Source: Sphingomonas sp. PAMC26645 (GTDB taxonomy: Bacteria > Pseudomonadota > Alphaproteobacteria > Sphingomonadales > Sphingomonadaceae). Taken from it: a stretch of 64,000 nucleotides of DNA. Both the position numbers and the translations under genes were made by a program. The notes beneath the pieces are model-generated. The model did no database searches and had not been told where the DNA came from. It was given only the letters and a program-made list of their open reading frames with translations. Shown piece by piece: positions 9,146 to 17,270 of this stretch (within the stretch, counting starts at the first letter, position 1; each line of letters begins with the position of its first letter). The DNA lies in the NCBI RefSeq assembly GCF_004795835.1, contig NZ_CP039249.1, positions 864,501 through 928,500 of the forward strand. The letters run 5' to 3'.

Positions 9146-9760
9146 ATGGCACGGGACAAGACGCGGGAGAACATTGCGATCCGGGGTGAGCCCGTGCGCC
9201 AACGGGTGATCGACGCTGCGGAACGACTGCTGCGGAGTGGCAAGGCCGACTTCTCCATGCGCGACCTCGCCGCCGAAGCCGGCGTCAGCTTCGCCACTCC
9301 GTTCAATCATTTCGGAAGCAAGGGGGCGATCATGCACGCGCTGTCCGAACGTCGGACGGACACGATGGCAATGCGCTTCGCCGAGGCGCGGCTTCCTACT
9401 GACGCTGCATCCCGCGTGCTGCTCGCTGTCGACACGGCGGTAGCGGTGATGCTGGAGGAACCCGGTGTGAACCGCGCCGTGATGAGCTGGATCGGCACGA
9501 CCGGTGGTTCGGCGGGTCAGGCCTGGGCGCGCTCTACCGCATTGTGGACGCTCGCGCTGGGAGCGGGCGAGGGCATCCCGGAGAATTGCCGGACCTACGC
9601 GCTAGACTGCCTGCCGAGGCAACTCGCCCTAGGGTTTCGCGGCGCCCTGTCGTTCTGGAGCGCCGGCGAACTGCCTGACGAGGCGCTCGGCCCCGACGCA
9701 CGCGCCGTCGCAAGTACCCTGCTACTGGGCTTTACCGAGCCATCGATGTCATTTGGCTAG
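9146..9760 (+). CDS. TetR/AcrR-family transcriptional regulator
   Basis: A 204-residue protein with an N-terminal TetR helix-turn-helix (about residues 17-63: RVIDAAERLL, FSMRDLAAEAGVSFATPFNH, FGSKGAIMHAL) and a divergent helical ligand-binding half. It is divergent from the SDR gene and presumably represses it and itself through the palindrome in the gap. The inducer is not predictable. Confidence 0.9.
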   Translation: MARDKTRENIAIRGEPVRQRVIDAAERLLRSGKADFSMRDLAAEAGVSFATPFNHFGSKGAIMHALSERRTDTMAMRFAEARLPTDAASRVLLAVDTAVAVMLEEPGVNRAVMSWIGTTGGSAGQAWARSTALWTLALGAGEGIPENCRTYALDCLPRQLALGFRGALSFWSAGELPDEALGPDARAVASTLLLGFTEPSMSFG

Positions 9761-9931
9761 ATCTTGGTATGTCTATGTCGCCCTCCATCAACCCGTTTTC
9801 CAAAATCATCTGTTCGGGTACGCTCAAGAGTGCACCGTCGGGACGTGTCGTAAACGCGAACTTTCGGGCAGCAGCTGTCGAGAAGCGGTGTCAGGTCGAC
9901 CGCGGCGGCGGCCTCGGCTACCCGCATCGAC

Positions 9932-10190
9932 ATGTTTGAAAGGCTCGATCAACCCTTCGATCTCAATCTCGACCAAGACGGCGCGAATTCTTCCCGCAGG
10001 CGCTGGACGAACCAGCGCTTGTTCGCCTCGAGACCGCTTTGGCCGCGCTTCCGATCGACACGCCCTGGCTCTACGCTAAGCCTATCGTCCACGCATCGCT
10101 CCTGCCGACCAGCCGCGGCGACGCCGCGTGCTCCAGGTCGACTATTCCGCTGACGTCCTGCCACACCCACTCGCATGGCGCGGCCTATAG
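9932..10190 (+). pseudogene. Remnant of a phytanoyl-CoA dioxygenase-like gene
   Basis: Two pieces of one protein family seem to survive in different frames. From ATG 9932 the frame reads FERLDQPFDLNLDQDGA; after a one-base shift near 9983 it continues as EFFPQALDEPALVRLETALA. A third frame then gives RRRRVLQVDYSADVLPHPL and stops at 10188-10190. These resemble the first and last about 35 residues of small phytanoyl-CoA dioxygenase (PhyH) proteins. The middle, with the iron-binding His/Asp residues, is missing. This assignment rests on recognition of short stretches only. Confidence 0.35.
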
Positions 10191-10953
10191 GCGCCGGCTC
10201 GAGCTGATAACGTGTCCGAACGGTCCTGTTTGTATGTAGCCAAGTGACGCTGCGAAGCCCGAAGGCTGAGCAGGTGTTTTCGTGGCGAGAAGATCTGGAG
10301 TGGACTCCGTCGTGAGAAACCATGACGTCGCAAATCCAATCACGACTGAACTGGACAGGTGGGCCGACTATGATCCAGTCGGGGCTGGGGCCAGCGATCG
10401 TCCTTGCCGTTGATGCGGTATTGCGGGACGTTATGGTCGTGGCGAACGTGGAACTTGCCGAAACCGTCCTGCACGACGCCGGGCGACTGGAGCAGGATCT
10501 GGTCGAATTGCTGATTTCGCTACCCTGCAGCGGCAATCGCGGGCGCAGCTGAAATCCGACGTGGACGACAGTTCACGTACGGCATGGGCGTTGGCTATCG
10601 ACGGGGCGACGCGCTTTAACGAGGTCGCTGGAAGTTGGCTTTCGGCATTGCCTGCCGGAAAACGTAGCGCGTGCAATGGCGTAGCGATCCCTCGGCAACG
10701 CGCAGTCGGCAGGCTCTATCGCGTCGATCGCCAAGCGACGCGCGGCGGTTTGAGCCAACCCTCGCCGGGACCAGCAGGCCACTGCCCAGCTATCAGGCTC
10801 AAGTACCTCGAGACATCCGAAACGCGGTGAAGCGAGGGCAACGCTATGCGCGCGCTATGCGATCCGCGGGGATCGATCTCGCAGCGCTATGTCGCGGCTC
10901 GTAGATCATGAGCGCGGGCACGATGCTCGTGATATGAAAGGCAACGAGGCGAC
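10191..10953. other. Stretch without a recognisable gene
   Basis: About 760 bases in which all six frames are short or have an unnatural composition (Arg/Ser/Pro-rich frames such as an antisense one over 9949-10536). No transposase, tRNA or attachment-site signature was seen. With remnants on both sides this is most likely decayed accessory DNA. The last 15 bases supply the ribosome-binding site (GAGG at 10945-10948) of the next gene. Confidence 0.5.
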
Positions 10954-11216
10954 ATGTCGTCTGAAACCATATCGGAACCCGATCCTACCGGCTCGTCATC
11001 TATGTCGGCCAGGATCGCGCAGGGCATTGGCTCGTGCAGGACAGCAGGCGCAACCTCGAAGGGCGTTTCATCTCCTACGGCGCGGCGATGAGCTACGCCC
11101 AAGCCGAGCGCGACATCTATCAGGCAACCGTCGAAATCGCGAAGGCGCCGCTGGTCCCGGTCATCGCGTTCGCGCCCGTCGGGCGCGACGAGCGCGCACT
11201 GCCGCGGGCGGCATGA
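10954..11216 (+). pseudogene. Small hypothetical protein, apparent frameshift near codon 10
   Basis: The ATG at 10954 has a good ribosome-binding site (GAGG, 5 bases away) and starts MSSETISEPDPT, but this frame soon diverges from the main body. The body (YRLVIYVGQDRAGHWLVQDS, then LEGRFISYGAAMSYAQAERD) is in another frame and has no ATG of its own; only a GTG at 11034 is available, which would delete the first strand. One missing or extra base near 10980 would join the two into an about 87-residue protein. Its stop overlaps the next start as ATGA. Function unknown; the fold is vaguely like small DUF2188-type proteins. Confidence 0.5.
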
Positions 11217-11746
11217 CGGACGGGATGGCAATGAACACGCAAACTCGCCCGAACCGTCTTCACCCCGGCCCAAGCCCGAAGATCGCGACCAAAACCGCGA
11301 TGCCAGGGTCGAAAACCGCGACCCACGATCCGCGTTGGCCGGTCATCGCTGCCGCCCTTGCAACGTTGCGCGAAGACGGTCGCCACGCGGTCCGCATCGT
11401 CGATGCCGATTGCGGCGCGGGCTCGCTCCTCCTGCAAGCGGTGCATCATGCCCGGGCGCTCGGTTTCACGGCGATCGAAGGGCGCGGGATCGACGGATCG
11501 CCTGCGCTGATCGGTCGCGCCCGCGCGGCGGCGAGCCGTTGCACCAACCTCGCGATCGGCACGACGTTCGAGGTGGCGGACATGGTCATCGCCTTGCTGG
11601 AGGAGCACGACCTGCCAGCCGATCTCGTGATCTGTCACGGCATGGCGCAAGACCGGAGGCCGGAGGTGGCGTCGGCGTTGGGGAATGCAGCGCGTATCGT
11701 CATCGGCGACGACGCGACGTGGCTTGCCGTCGGTACCGAAGCATGA
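11213..11746 (+). CDS. SAM-dependent methyltransferase-like protein
   Basis: A 177-residue protein with a class I methyltransferase motif I variant, RIVDADCGAGSLLLQAV, at about residues 62-78, and GRGIDGSPALIGRAR where motif II is expected. It is shorter than most such enzymes and ends soon after the motif IV-like region (PADLVICHGM), so activity is uncertain. The start overlaps the previous stop (ATGA at 11213), and its own stop overlaps the following membrane protein in the same way, giving a coupled three-gene set. Confidence 0.6.
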   Translation: MTDGMAMNTQTRPNRLHPGPSPKIATKTAMPGSKTATHDPRWPVIAAALATLREDGRHAVRIVDADCGAGSLLLQAVHHARALGFTAIEGRGIDGSPALIGRARAAASRCTNLAIGTTFEVADMVIALLEEHDLPADLVICHGMAQDRRPEVASALGNAARIVIGDDATWLAVGTEA

Positions 11747-12006
11747 CGAAGCGTGACATCCTATGGCGGGGGATCGGCCTCGCATTGTGCGTGGGCGCGT
11801 GCAGCGTTGCGGTTGCAATGGGCGGCTCGGCACGCGCGATGCTCGTATTCCCCTTCGCATTGCTGGGCCTGACGCTGGCGATCAACGGCAAGCGGGTCAT
11901 CATCGCACTTCGCGCCGAACGCCACGGTCATGCACGAACCGCCGAAGCGATCCATGCCGTCCGCGTCCGTCGCTATCGCCGCCGACTCGACCAACCGCAT
12001 CCCTGA
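11743..12006 (+). CDS. Small two-helix membrane protein
   Basis: An 87-residue protein with two hydrophobic stretches (roughly residues 9-26 and 29-47) and a basic, cytoplasm-like C-terminal tail rich in Arg and His (HGHARTAEAIHAVRVRRYRR). The ATG at 11743 overlaps the stop of the methyltransferase-like gene. The family is not recognised. The coupling suggests it works with its two upstream neighbours, but what they do together is not evident. Confidence 0.55.
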   Translation: MTKRDILWRGIGLALCVGACSVAVAMGGSARAMLVFPFALLGLTLAINGKRVIIALRAERHGHARTAEAIHAVRVRRYRRRLDQPHP

Positions 12007-12027
12007 CCTCGAGCCTCCAGGATCATC

Positions 12028-13260
12028 ATGATGTATTTCGATCGGCGGGACGGTGTCCTGTGTGCCGAAGGCGTGCCGTTGTCGGCCATAGCCGAAGCCG
12101 TCGGTACGCCCGTCCACGTCTATTCGGCGGCTGCACTGCGCGACGCGGCCCGGCGTTTCACAGCGGCGCTGTCGATCCTGCCGCGGACGCGGACGGCGTT
12201 CGCGGTCAAGGCAAACCCGAACAGCGCGGTGCTGCATCTGCTGGCCGGCTGCGGCTTCGGTGCCGACATCGTCTCGGGCGGAGAGATGCGCCGCGCGCTC
12301 GGAGCCGGTATCGCCGCATCGGACATCGTCTTCTCCGGGGTCGGCAAGACCGACCGGGAGCTCGCCGATGCACTCGACGCCGGCATAGGGCAGTTCAACC
12401 TCGAGCTCGAGGAGGAGGGGCGGGTGCTCGCCGCGCTTGCCCAGGCGCGTGGCAAGCGGGCGGGCGCGGTATTGCGCATCAATCCCGACATCGATGGCGG
12501 CACGCATGCCAAGATCTCTACCGGCCGGCGCGAGAACAAGTTCGGCGTGGCGATCGCCGATGCGCCCGCAATGTACGATCGCCTGTCACGACTCGGTGGC
12601 CTCGATCTGGTCGGGGTCGCGCTCCACATCGGCAGCCAGCTCCACGATCTTGCTCCGCTGGAGGCCGCGTACGAGCGCATCGGTTCGCTGGTGATCGACC
12701 TGCGCGCGCGGGGGCACGGCATAACCCGCGTCGATCTCGGCGGCGGCCTTGGCATTCCCTACCGTGTCGACGACGTGGTTCCGACGCTCGACGCCTATGC
12801 CGCCATGGTCGCTAGGGTGACGCGCGACTGGGACGTCGACCTTATTTTCGAGCCTGGGCGGGTGGTCGCAGGACTTGCCGGCGTCCTGATGACGCGGGTG
12901 ATCTGGGTAAAGCCCGGCGCGGACCGCCCCTTCGTCATCGTTGATGCCGCGATGAACGACCTAGCTCGACCAGCGCTGTACGATGCCTTCCACCGCTTCG
13001 AAGCCGTCGCGCCGGACGGCGAACGCATGGTCGCGAACATTGCCGGACCGATCTGCGAAAGCGGCGACGTGTTCGCGCTCGCCCGGGATATCGACCGGGT
13101 CCGCCGCGGTGATCTCGCGGTCTTCCATGCGACCGGGGCGTACGGGGCCGCGATGGCGTCGAGCTACAATTGTTGCCCGCTCAGCCCACAGGTCCTGATC
13201 GACGGCGACTATTTCGAGATCGTCGCCGACCGCTTCCTGCCCGAAGAGTTCGCGGCGTAG
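12028..13260 (+). CDS. lysA: Second diaminopimelate decarboxylase-like PLP enzyme
   Basis: A 410-residue fold-type III PLP enzyme closely similar along its length to the canonical lysA at 17271. It keeps the PLP-lysine segment FAVKANPN, HIGSQ, the phosphate-binding GGGLG, FEPGR, the active-site ICESGD and the Tyr in GAYGAAM. All key residues of meso-diaminopimelate decarboxylase seem present, so an active duplicate is plausible; a change to another D-amino-acid-type substrate cannot be excluded. AGGA lies 5 bases before the ATG at 12028, and a second ATG follows directly. It is outside the argH-lysA operon, between small accessory genes. Confidence 0.85.
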   Translation: MMYFDRRDGVLCAEGVPLSAIAEAVGTPVHVYSAAALRDAARRFTAALSILPRTRTAFAVKANPNSAVLHLLAGCGFGADIVSGGEMRRALGAGIAASDIVFSGVGKTDRELADALDAGIGQFNLELEEEGRVLAALAQARGKRAGAVLRINPDIDGGTHAKISTGRRENKFGVAIADAPAMYDRLSRLGGLDLVGVALHIGSQLHDLAPLEAAYERIGSLVIDLRARGHGITRVDLGGGLGIPYRVDDVVPTLDAYAAMVARVTRDWDVDLIFEPGRVVAGLAGVLMTRVIWVKPGADRPFVIVDAAMNDLARPALYDAFHRFEAVAPDGERMVANIAGPICESGDVFALARDIDRVRRGDLAVFHATGAYGAAMASSYNCCPLSPQVLIDGDYFEIVADRFLPEEFAA

Positions 13261-13408
13261 GTCGTACCGGGTCCGAACGGGAGGGGAGCAAGCTACGGGC
13301 ATCCTAACGCTGCGACGGTAACGATCGCCGCGCCGGCCACGGAACGTCGCGGCCGCTGCTTCGCTGTGATGTCAGCGGGCGGCGTGCCCGGGGATGAGGA
13401 CGGCGAGC

Positions 13409-13960
13409 ATGACCCAGAAACCGAGCGATGCGATCACGGACGAACGTGGCGGTGGCCTGTCCCGTCCAGCTGCGCTCGCGGTCGTCATGGGGGTGCTCGG
13501 CGCCAGCGCGGTGCTCGGGCGCCGTAACGCGCCCGACCCGTCGCATCCCGGTATTCGCCGCTGGTACAAACGGCTCGACAAACCAGCCTACACGCCGCCC
13601 GATGCCGCCTTCGGGGCGGTATGGCCGGTGCTCGAGACCGGGCTTGCGGTCGGCGGCTATCGCTTGTTGCGCCGCCCCGCCGATGCGCCGCGCAACCTCG
13701 CGGTCGGACTTTGGTTGCTGAATACCGGCATAGTCGGCGGCTGGACCGAGTTGTTCTTCCGTCGCAAGGCGCTCGGCCCCAGCGCGGTCGCGTCGGGTGC
13801 AATGATCGCCAGCGGTGCCGGCTATGTCGCGGCCGCGGGCAAGGTCGATCGCACCGCGGCGGCGACTGCGGTCCCGTTCGTAGCCTGGCTTGGTTTCGCG
13901 ACCCTGCTTGCCGAGCGCATCTGGGAGCGGAACCGGTCCGACGGCCCGGACAAGGCATGA
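13409..13960 (+). CDS. tspO: TspO/MBR family tryptophan-rich sensory protein
   Basis: Membrane protein of 183 residues with the TspO signature WYKRLDKPAYTPPDAAFGAVW followed by about five hydrophobic helices (including GLWLLNTGIVGGWTELFF). TspO proteins bind porphyrins and modulate tetrapyrrole and stress responses in alphaproteobacteria. The N-terminus is extended by a first helix (AALAVVMGVLGASAVLG). The start at 13409 is preferred over an ATG at 13394 because GAGG lies upstream at suitable distance. Its stop overlaps the DCC gene as ATGA, which in turn overlaps the DUF427 gene. Confidence 0.85.
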   Translation: MTQKPSDAITDERGGGLSRPAALAVVMGVLGASAVLGRRNAPDPSHPGIRRWYKRLDKPAYTPPDAAFGAVWPVLETGLAVGGYRLLRRPADAPRNLAVGLWLLNTGIVGGWTELFFRRKALGPSAVASGAMIASGAGYVAAAGKVDRTAAATAVPFVAWLGFATLLAERIWERNRSDGPDKA

Positions 13961-14319
13961 CCCGCCTGACGGTCTGGCACGATGGCGGATGTCCGCTGTG
14001 CCGACGTGAGATCGCGCTGATGCGTCGTCTCGATCGACGTGGCGCGATAGATTTCGTCGATGCCAGCAACGACGACACGAGCTGTCCGATTGACCGCGAT
14101 GCGATGCTGGCGCGGTTCCATGCGCAAGAAGGGGACCGGATGCTGTCCGGCGCCGCGGCCTTCGCGGCGATGTGGCGCGCCATCCCGCTGCTGCGACCGC
14201 TGGGGTTGGCAGCGCGCAATCCGGTCGTCCTGGCTGGTCTTGAACGGGTGTATCGAGCGTTTCTCCACGTCCGACCTCGCTTGCAGTCGTTCGCCCGGAA
14301 GGTGGATCGCACCGCATGA
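13957..14319 (+). CDS. DCC family thiol-disulfide oxidoreductase (YuxK-like)
   Basis: A 120-residue protein beginning TVWHDGGCPLCRREIALM; the DGxCPxC motif near the N-terminus defines the DCC (DUF393) family, thought to have a thioredoxin-like fold with a redox-active Cys pair. Its physiological partner is unknown. It is translationally coupled to tspO upstream and to the DUF427 gene downstream (ATGA at 14316), so the three probably respond to the same stress. Confidence 0.85.
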   Translation: MTRLTVWHDGGCPLCRREIALMRRLDRRGAIDFVDASNDDTSCPIDRDAMLARFHAQEGDRMLSGAAAFAAMWRAIPLLRPLGLAARNPVVLAGLERVYRAFLHVRPRLQSFARKVDRTA

Positions 14320-14813
14320 GGCCGGTCGTTCCCGATACCGCGCGACCGGGCCAAGAAAGCGTCTGGGACTATCCGCGTCCGGCGATCGCGCAGCGCAGCG
14401 ATCGTAATGTCCTGATCGAGCACCGCGGGGTTACGCTCGCCGACACGCGGCACAGCGTCCGCACGATCGAGACGAGCCATCCGCCCAGCTATTATATCCC
14501 GCCCTCCGATATCCTGATGTCGGCGCTTCGGCGCTCCACCCGGCAATCCTTCTGCGAATGGAAGGGCAACGCGATCTATTACGACGTCGAGATCGCGGGC
14601 GATGTCCTGCGCGATGTCGCCTAGAGCTATCCGTCGCCGACCGCTGCGTTTGCAACTTTGCGCGACTACATCGCGTTCTATGCGGGCCCGTTCGACGGCT
14701 GCTTCGTCGACGGCGAACGGGTAATCCCACAACCCGGCGAGTTTTACGGCGGCTGGATCACCGCCGATCTCGCCGGACCGTTCAAGGGCGTGCCGGGTAG
14801 CCGCTACTGGTAG
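14316..14813 (+). pseudogene. DUF427 family protein with internal TAG stop
   Basis: The frame starts at ATG 14316 (overlapping the DCC stop) and matches DUF427 proteins: VLIEHRGVTLADT, PPSYYIPPSDI, CEWKGNAIYYDV. A TAG at 14622-14624 interrupts it after VLRDVA, yet the same frame continues with SYPSPTAAFATLRDYIAFY and FYGGWITADLAGPFKG to a stop at 14811-14813. Family members usually have Trp (TGG) at the position of the stop, so one G-to-A change explains it. Full length would be 165 residues; the product as encoded is 102. DUF427 function is not established. Confidence 0.75.
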
Positions 14814-15006
14814 GTCGCCGCGCGACGACCCGTATGCGTTCGCCTGCCAATATGGGCGTTACTCGGTTCATCGCATTTCGATGTTGTTTACGCCTTTGGC
14901 ATAGCCGGACGCGTTAGAGGGGTGTGCCGGCTCGCCATCAACCTTTGGCTCGTCACCAAGGCGGGTCGGCACAACCTGTTCAACATCAGTGGGTCGGATC
15001 AACGCG

Positions 15007-15636
15007 TTACGATGCTTCGGCGATCAGCTTTGCGGCGGCGGGCGTGTTCCATTCATAGCCGCCGGTCATCCGCCAGACTTCCTTGCCCGCCGAATCGTAC
15101 AGGATCGTGGTCGGCAGGTTCGCCTGGTAGGCGAGGCTGAGCCCGAGCTTCGGGTCGAGATACGGCTTGAGCGTCGTGAACGTCTTCTCGGCAAAGAACG
15201 GCGTCACCTTCTCCGCGCCCTGCATGTCCTGGCTGACCGCGATCACCTGGACCTTGCCGGCCAGCGACTTGGCGGCGGCGTCGAGCGTCGGCATTTCCGC
15301 GACGCACGGCGCGCACCAGGTCGCCCACATGTTGAGCAGCAACGGCTTGCCCTTGAACGAGGCGAGCGTGACCGACTTGCCGTCGGGCGCGGTGAAGGCG
15401 ACCGTCGGGCCGCTCTCGCCCTTGTAACTGCGGTCGAGCTTTTCTGTGCTGGCGGCAGGCCCGGTGGCTTCGTCGGGGGCTGGGCCGGACGCGACCTCGT
15501 CGGCGGACACCGTGTTCGCGGCGACGACGTTTGCTTGCTCCGGCGCGGGCGATTTCCTATCGCAGCCGGCGACCAGCAGGCCCATCCCGACGAAACAGAT
15601 GATTGGGCGCGAATTGAACACAGGACGCGAGAACAT
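15007..15636 (-). CDS. TlpA-like lipoprotein thioredoxin
   Basis: Envelope-anchored thiol-disulfide reductase of 209 residues. The N-terminus (basic start, [13 protein letters not shown]) is a lipoprotein signal with lipobox LVAGC near residue 25. An about 60-residue Ala/Pro/Glu-rich linker follows, then a TlpA/ResA-type thioredoxin domain with WATWCAPC and the cis-Pro loop in NLPTTILYD. Such proteins reduce apocytochrome c or protect periplasmic thiols. The chosen ATG at 15636 overlaps the argH ATG on the other strand by two bases, so promoters must lie inside the opposite genes. Confidence 0.88.
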   Translation of the reverse strand: MFSRPVFNSRPIICFVGMGLLVAGCDRKSPAPEQANVVAANTVSADEVASGPAPDEATGPAASTEKLDRSYKGESGPTVAFTAPDGKSVTLASFKGKPLLLNMWATWCAPCVAEMPTLDAAAKSLAGKVQVIAVSQDMQGAEKVTPFFAEKTFTTLKPYLDPKLGLSLAYQANLPTTILYDSAGKEVWRMTGGYEWNTPAAAKLIAEAS

Positions 15637-17020
15637 GGACGGTTCCAATTCGATGTGGGGCGGGCGGTTCGCCGAGGGGCCGGCAGCGGTCATGCGCGAG
15701 ATAAACGCCTCCATTCCCTTCGACAAGCGCCTCTGGCAGCAGGATATTGCCGGTTCGAAGGCGCATGTCGCGATGCTCGGCAGACAGGGCATCGTTTCGG
15801 CCGAGGACGCCGCGACGATCTCGGCAGGCCTCGATACGGTGGCAGCGCATTATGCCGAGCACGGCGTCGAGGAGGATCTGGTTCTCGAGGACATCCACAT
15901 GCAGACCGAGGCGCGGCTGGCGGATGCGATCGGGCCGGTTGCGGGGCGACTGCATACCGCACGTTCGCGCAACGATCAGGTCGCGACCGATTTCCGGCTT
16001 TGGGTGCGCGATGCGATCGACCAGGCACTGGCGGCGCTGGCCGGGTTCCAAGCCGCGTTGCTGGCGCGGGCCGAAGAGCATGCGGCGAGCGTCATGCCAG
16101 GCTTCACGCACCTCCAGTCCGCGCAGCCGGTGACGCTCGGGCATCACCTGATGGCGTATCACGCGATGATTTCGCGTGACGTCGGGCGGTTCGCGGATGC
16201 CCGAGCACGGATGAATCGCTCGCCACTGGGCTCGGCTGCGCTTGCAGGCACGGGTTTCCCGATCGACCGCGAAATGACCGCCGAGGCGCTAGGCTTTGAC
16301 GGGCCGATGACCAATTCGCTCGACGGCGTCAGCGACCGCGATTTCGCGATCGAGTATCTCACCGCCGCGACGCAGACCTCGCTGCATCTGTCGCGGCTCG
16401 CCGAGGAGTTCGTGCTGTGGGCGTCGCAGCCGTTCGGGTTCGTCGCGCTGAGCGATCAATGGTCGACCGGCAGCTCGATCATGCCGCAGAAGCGCAATCC
16501 CGATGCGGCCGAGCTGGTGCGCGGGCATGCCGGACGCATCCTCGGCTGCATGACTGCGCTGATGGTGACGATGAAGGGCCTGCCGCTCGCCTATTCGAAG
16601 GACATGCAGGACGACAAGCCGCCGGTGTTCGAGGCGCACGACCTGCTCGCGCTGTCGATCGCGGCGATGACCGGCATGGTCGAGAGCGCGACGTTCCGCA
16701 CCGATCGGATGCGCGGGCTGGCGGAGAGCGGCTTTGCGACCGCGACCGATCTGGCCGACTGGCTGGTGCGCGAGGCGGGGCTCCCGTTCCGCGAGGCGCA
16801 TCATGTTACCGGGCGCGCGGTGAAGCTGGCCGAGGACCGGAAAGTCGCGCTCGATGCGCTGCCGATCGAGGACCTGAAGGCAATCGATGCGCGGATCGAC
16901 GAACGCGTGTACGGCGTGCTCTCGGTCGATGCGTCGGTCGCCAGCCGGACCAGCTTCGGCGGCACTGCGCCGGACAATGTGCGCGCTGCGATCCGTACGG
17001 CGCGGGGGGAGGTAGCATGA
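15635..17020 (+). CDS. argH: Argininosuccinate lyase
   Basis: Last step of arginine biosynthesis: argininosuccinate to arginine and fumarate. The protein has 461 residues, begins [17 protein letters not shown] and carries the fumarase/aspartase signature [11 protein letters not shown] at about residue 283. SRNDQVATD and [14 protein letters not shown] active-site segments (here [11 protein letters not shown]) are present. An internal ATG at 15653 (MWGGRF) is a possible start and would remove the overlap with the divergent thioredoxin gene. The stop overlaps the lipoprotein gene as ATGA. Confidence 0.95.
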   Translation: MDGSNSMWGGRFAEGPAAVMREINASIPFDKRLWQQDIAGSKAHVAMLGRQGIVSAEDAATISAGLDTVAAHYAEHGVEEDLVLEDIHMQTEARLADAIGPVAGRLHTARSRNDQVATDFRLWVRDAIDQALAALAGFQAALLARAEEHAASVMPGFTHLQSAQPVTLGHHLMAYHAMISRDVGRFADARARMNRSPLGSAALAGTGFPIDREMTAEALGFDGPMTNSLDGVSDRDFAIEYLTAATQTSLHLSRLAEEFVLWASQPFGFVALSDQWSTGSSIMPQKRNPDAAELVRGHAGRILGCMTALMVTMKGLPLAYSKDMQDDKPPVFEAHDLLALSIAAMTGMVESATFRTDRMRGLAESGFATATDLADWLVREAGLPFREAHHVTGRAVKLAEDRKVALDALPIEDLKAIDARIDERVYGVLSVDASVASRTSFGGTAPDNVRAAIRTARGEVA

Positions 17021-17259
17021 AACGGCTTTTCGGCATCGTGGGATTGGCACTGGCCCTGTCGGGTTGCGGCGCAGCGGACGGCCTCGTGCCGGCGGAGGGC
17101 AAGACGCTCCCGATCGCGCCTTACGGTGCGAAAACGCCGCCGACTCCCGAGCAGTTGCTGACCCCCACCACGCAGCAACGCCCTCAGCGCAGCGACGAGC
17201 TGCTCACCACGTCCCAGCCGCGCCGCAGCGACGAGTTCGACCTGCCGCCGCCGAATTGA
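17017..17259 (+). CDS. Small lipoprotein between argH and lysA (LppL/LptM-like position)
   Basis: An 80-residue protein with a lipoprotein signal ([18 protein letters not shown], lipobox LSGC, Cys17) and a short, Pro/Thr/Gln-rich tail with repeated RRSDE/QRSDE-type segments. A tiny lipoprotein upstream of lysA is a recurring proteobacterial arrangement, and some of these help mature the LPS translocon (LptM). Here the assignment rests on position and size only, since the family's short conserved motif is not clear. Confidence 0.7.
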   Translation: MKRLFGIVGLALALSGCGAADGLVPAEGKTLPIAPYGAKTPPTPEQLLTPTTQQRPQRSDELLTTSQPRRSDEFDLPPPN

Positions 17260-17270
17260 AGACCTGAACC

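Noticed and set aside
9949-10536. 195-codon minus-strand frame
   Set aside because: Ser/Arg-rich shadow composition with no recognisable domain, and it overlaps the PhyH-like remnant.
14922-14970. Inverted repeat GTGCCGGCTCGCC...GGCGGGTCGGCAC as a regulatory RNA
   Set aside because: The arms have mismatches and no T-tract or known motif; it is too weak to annotate.
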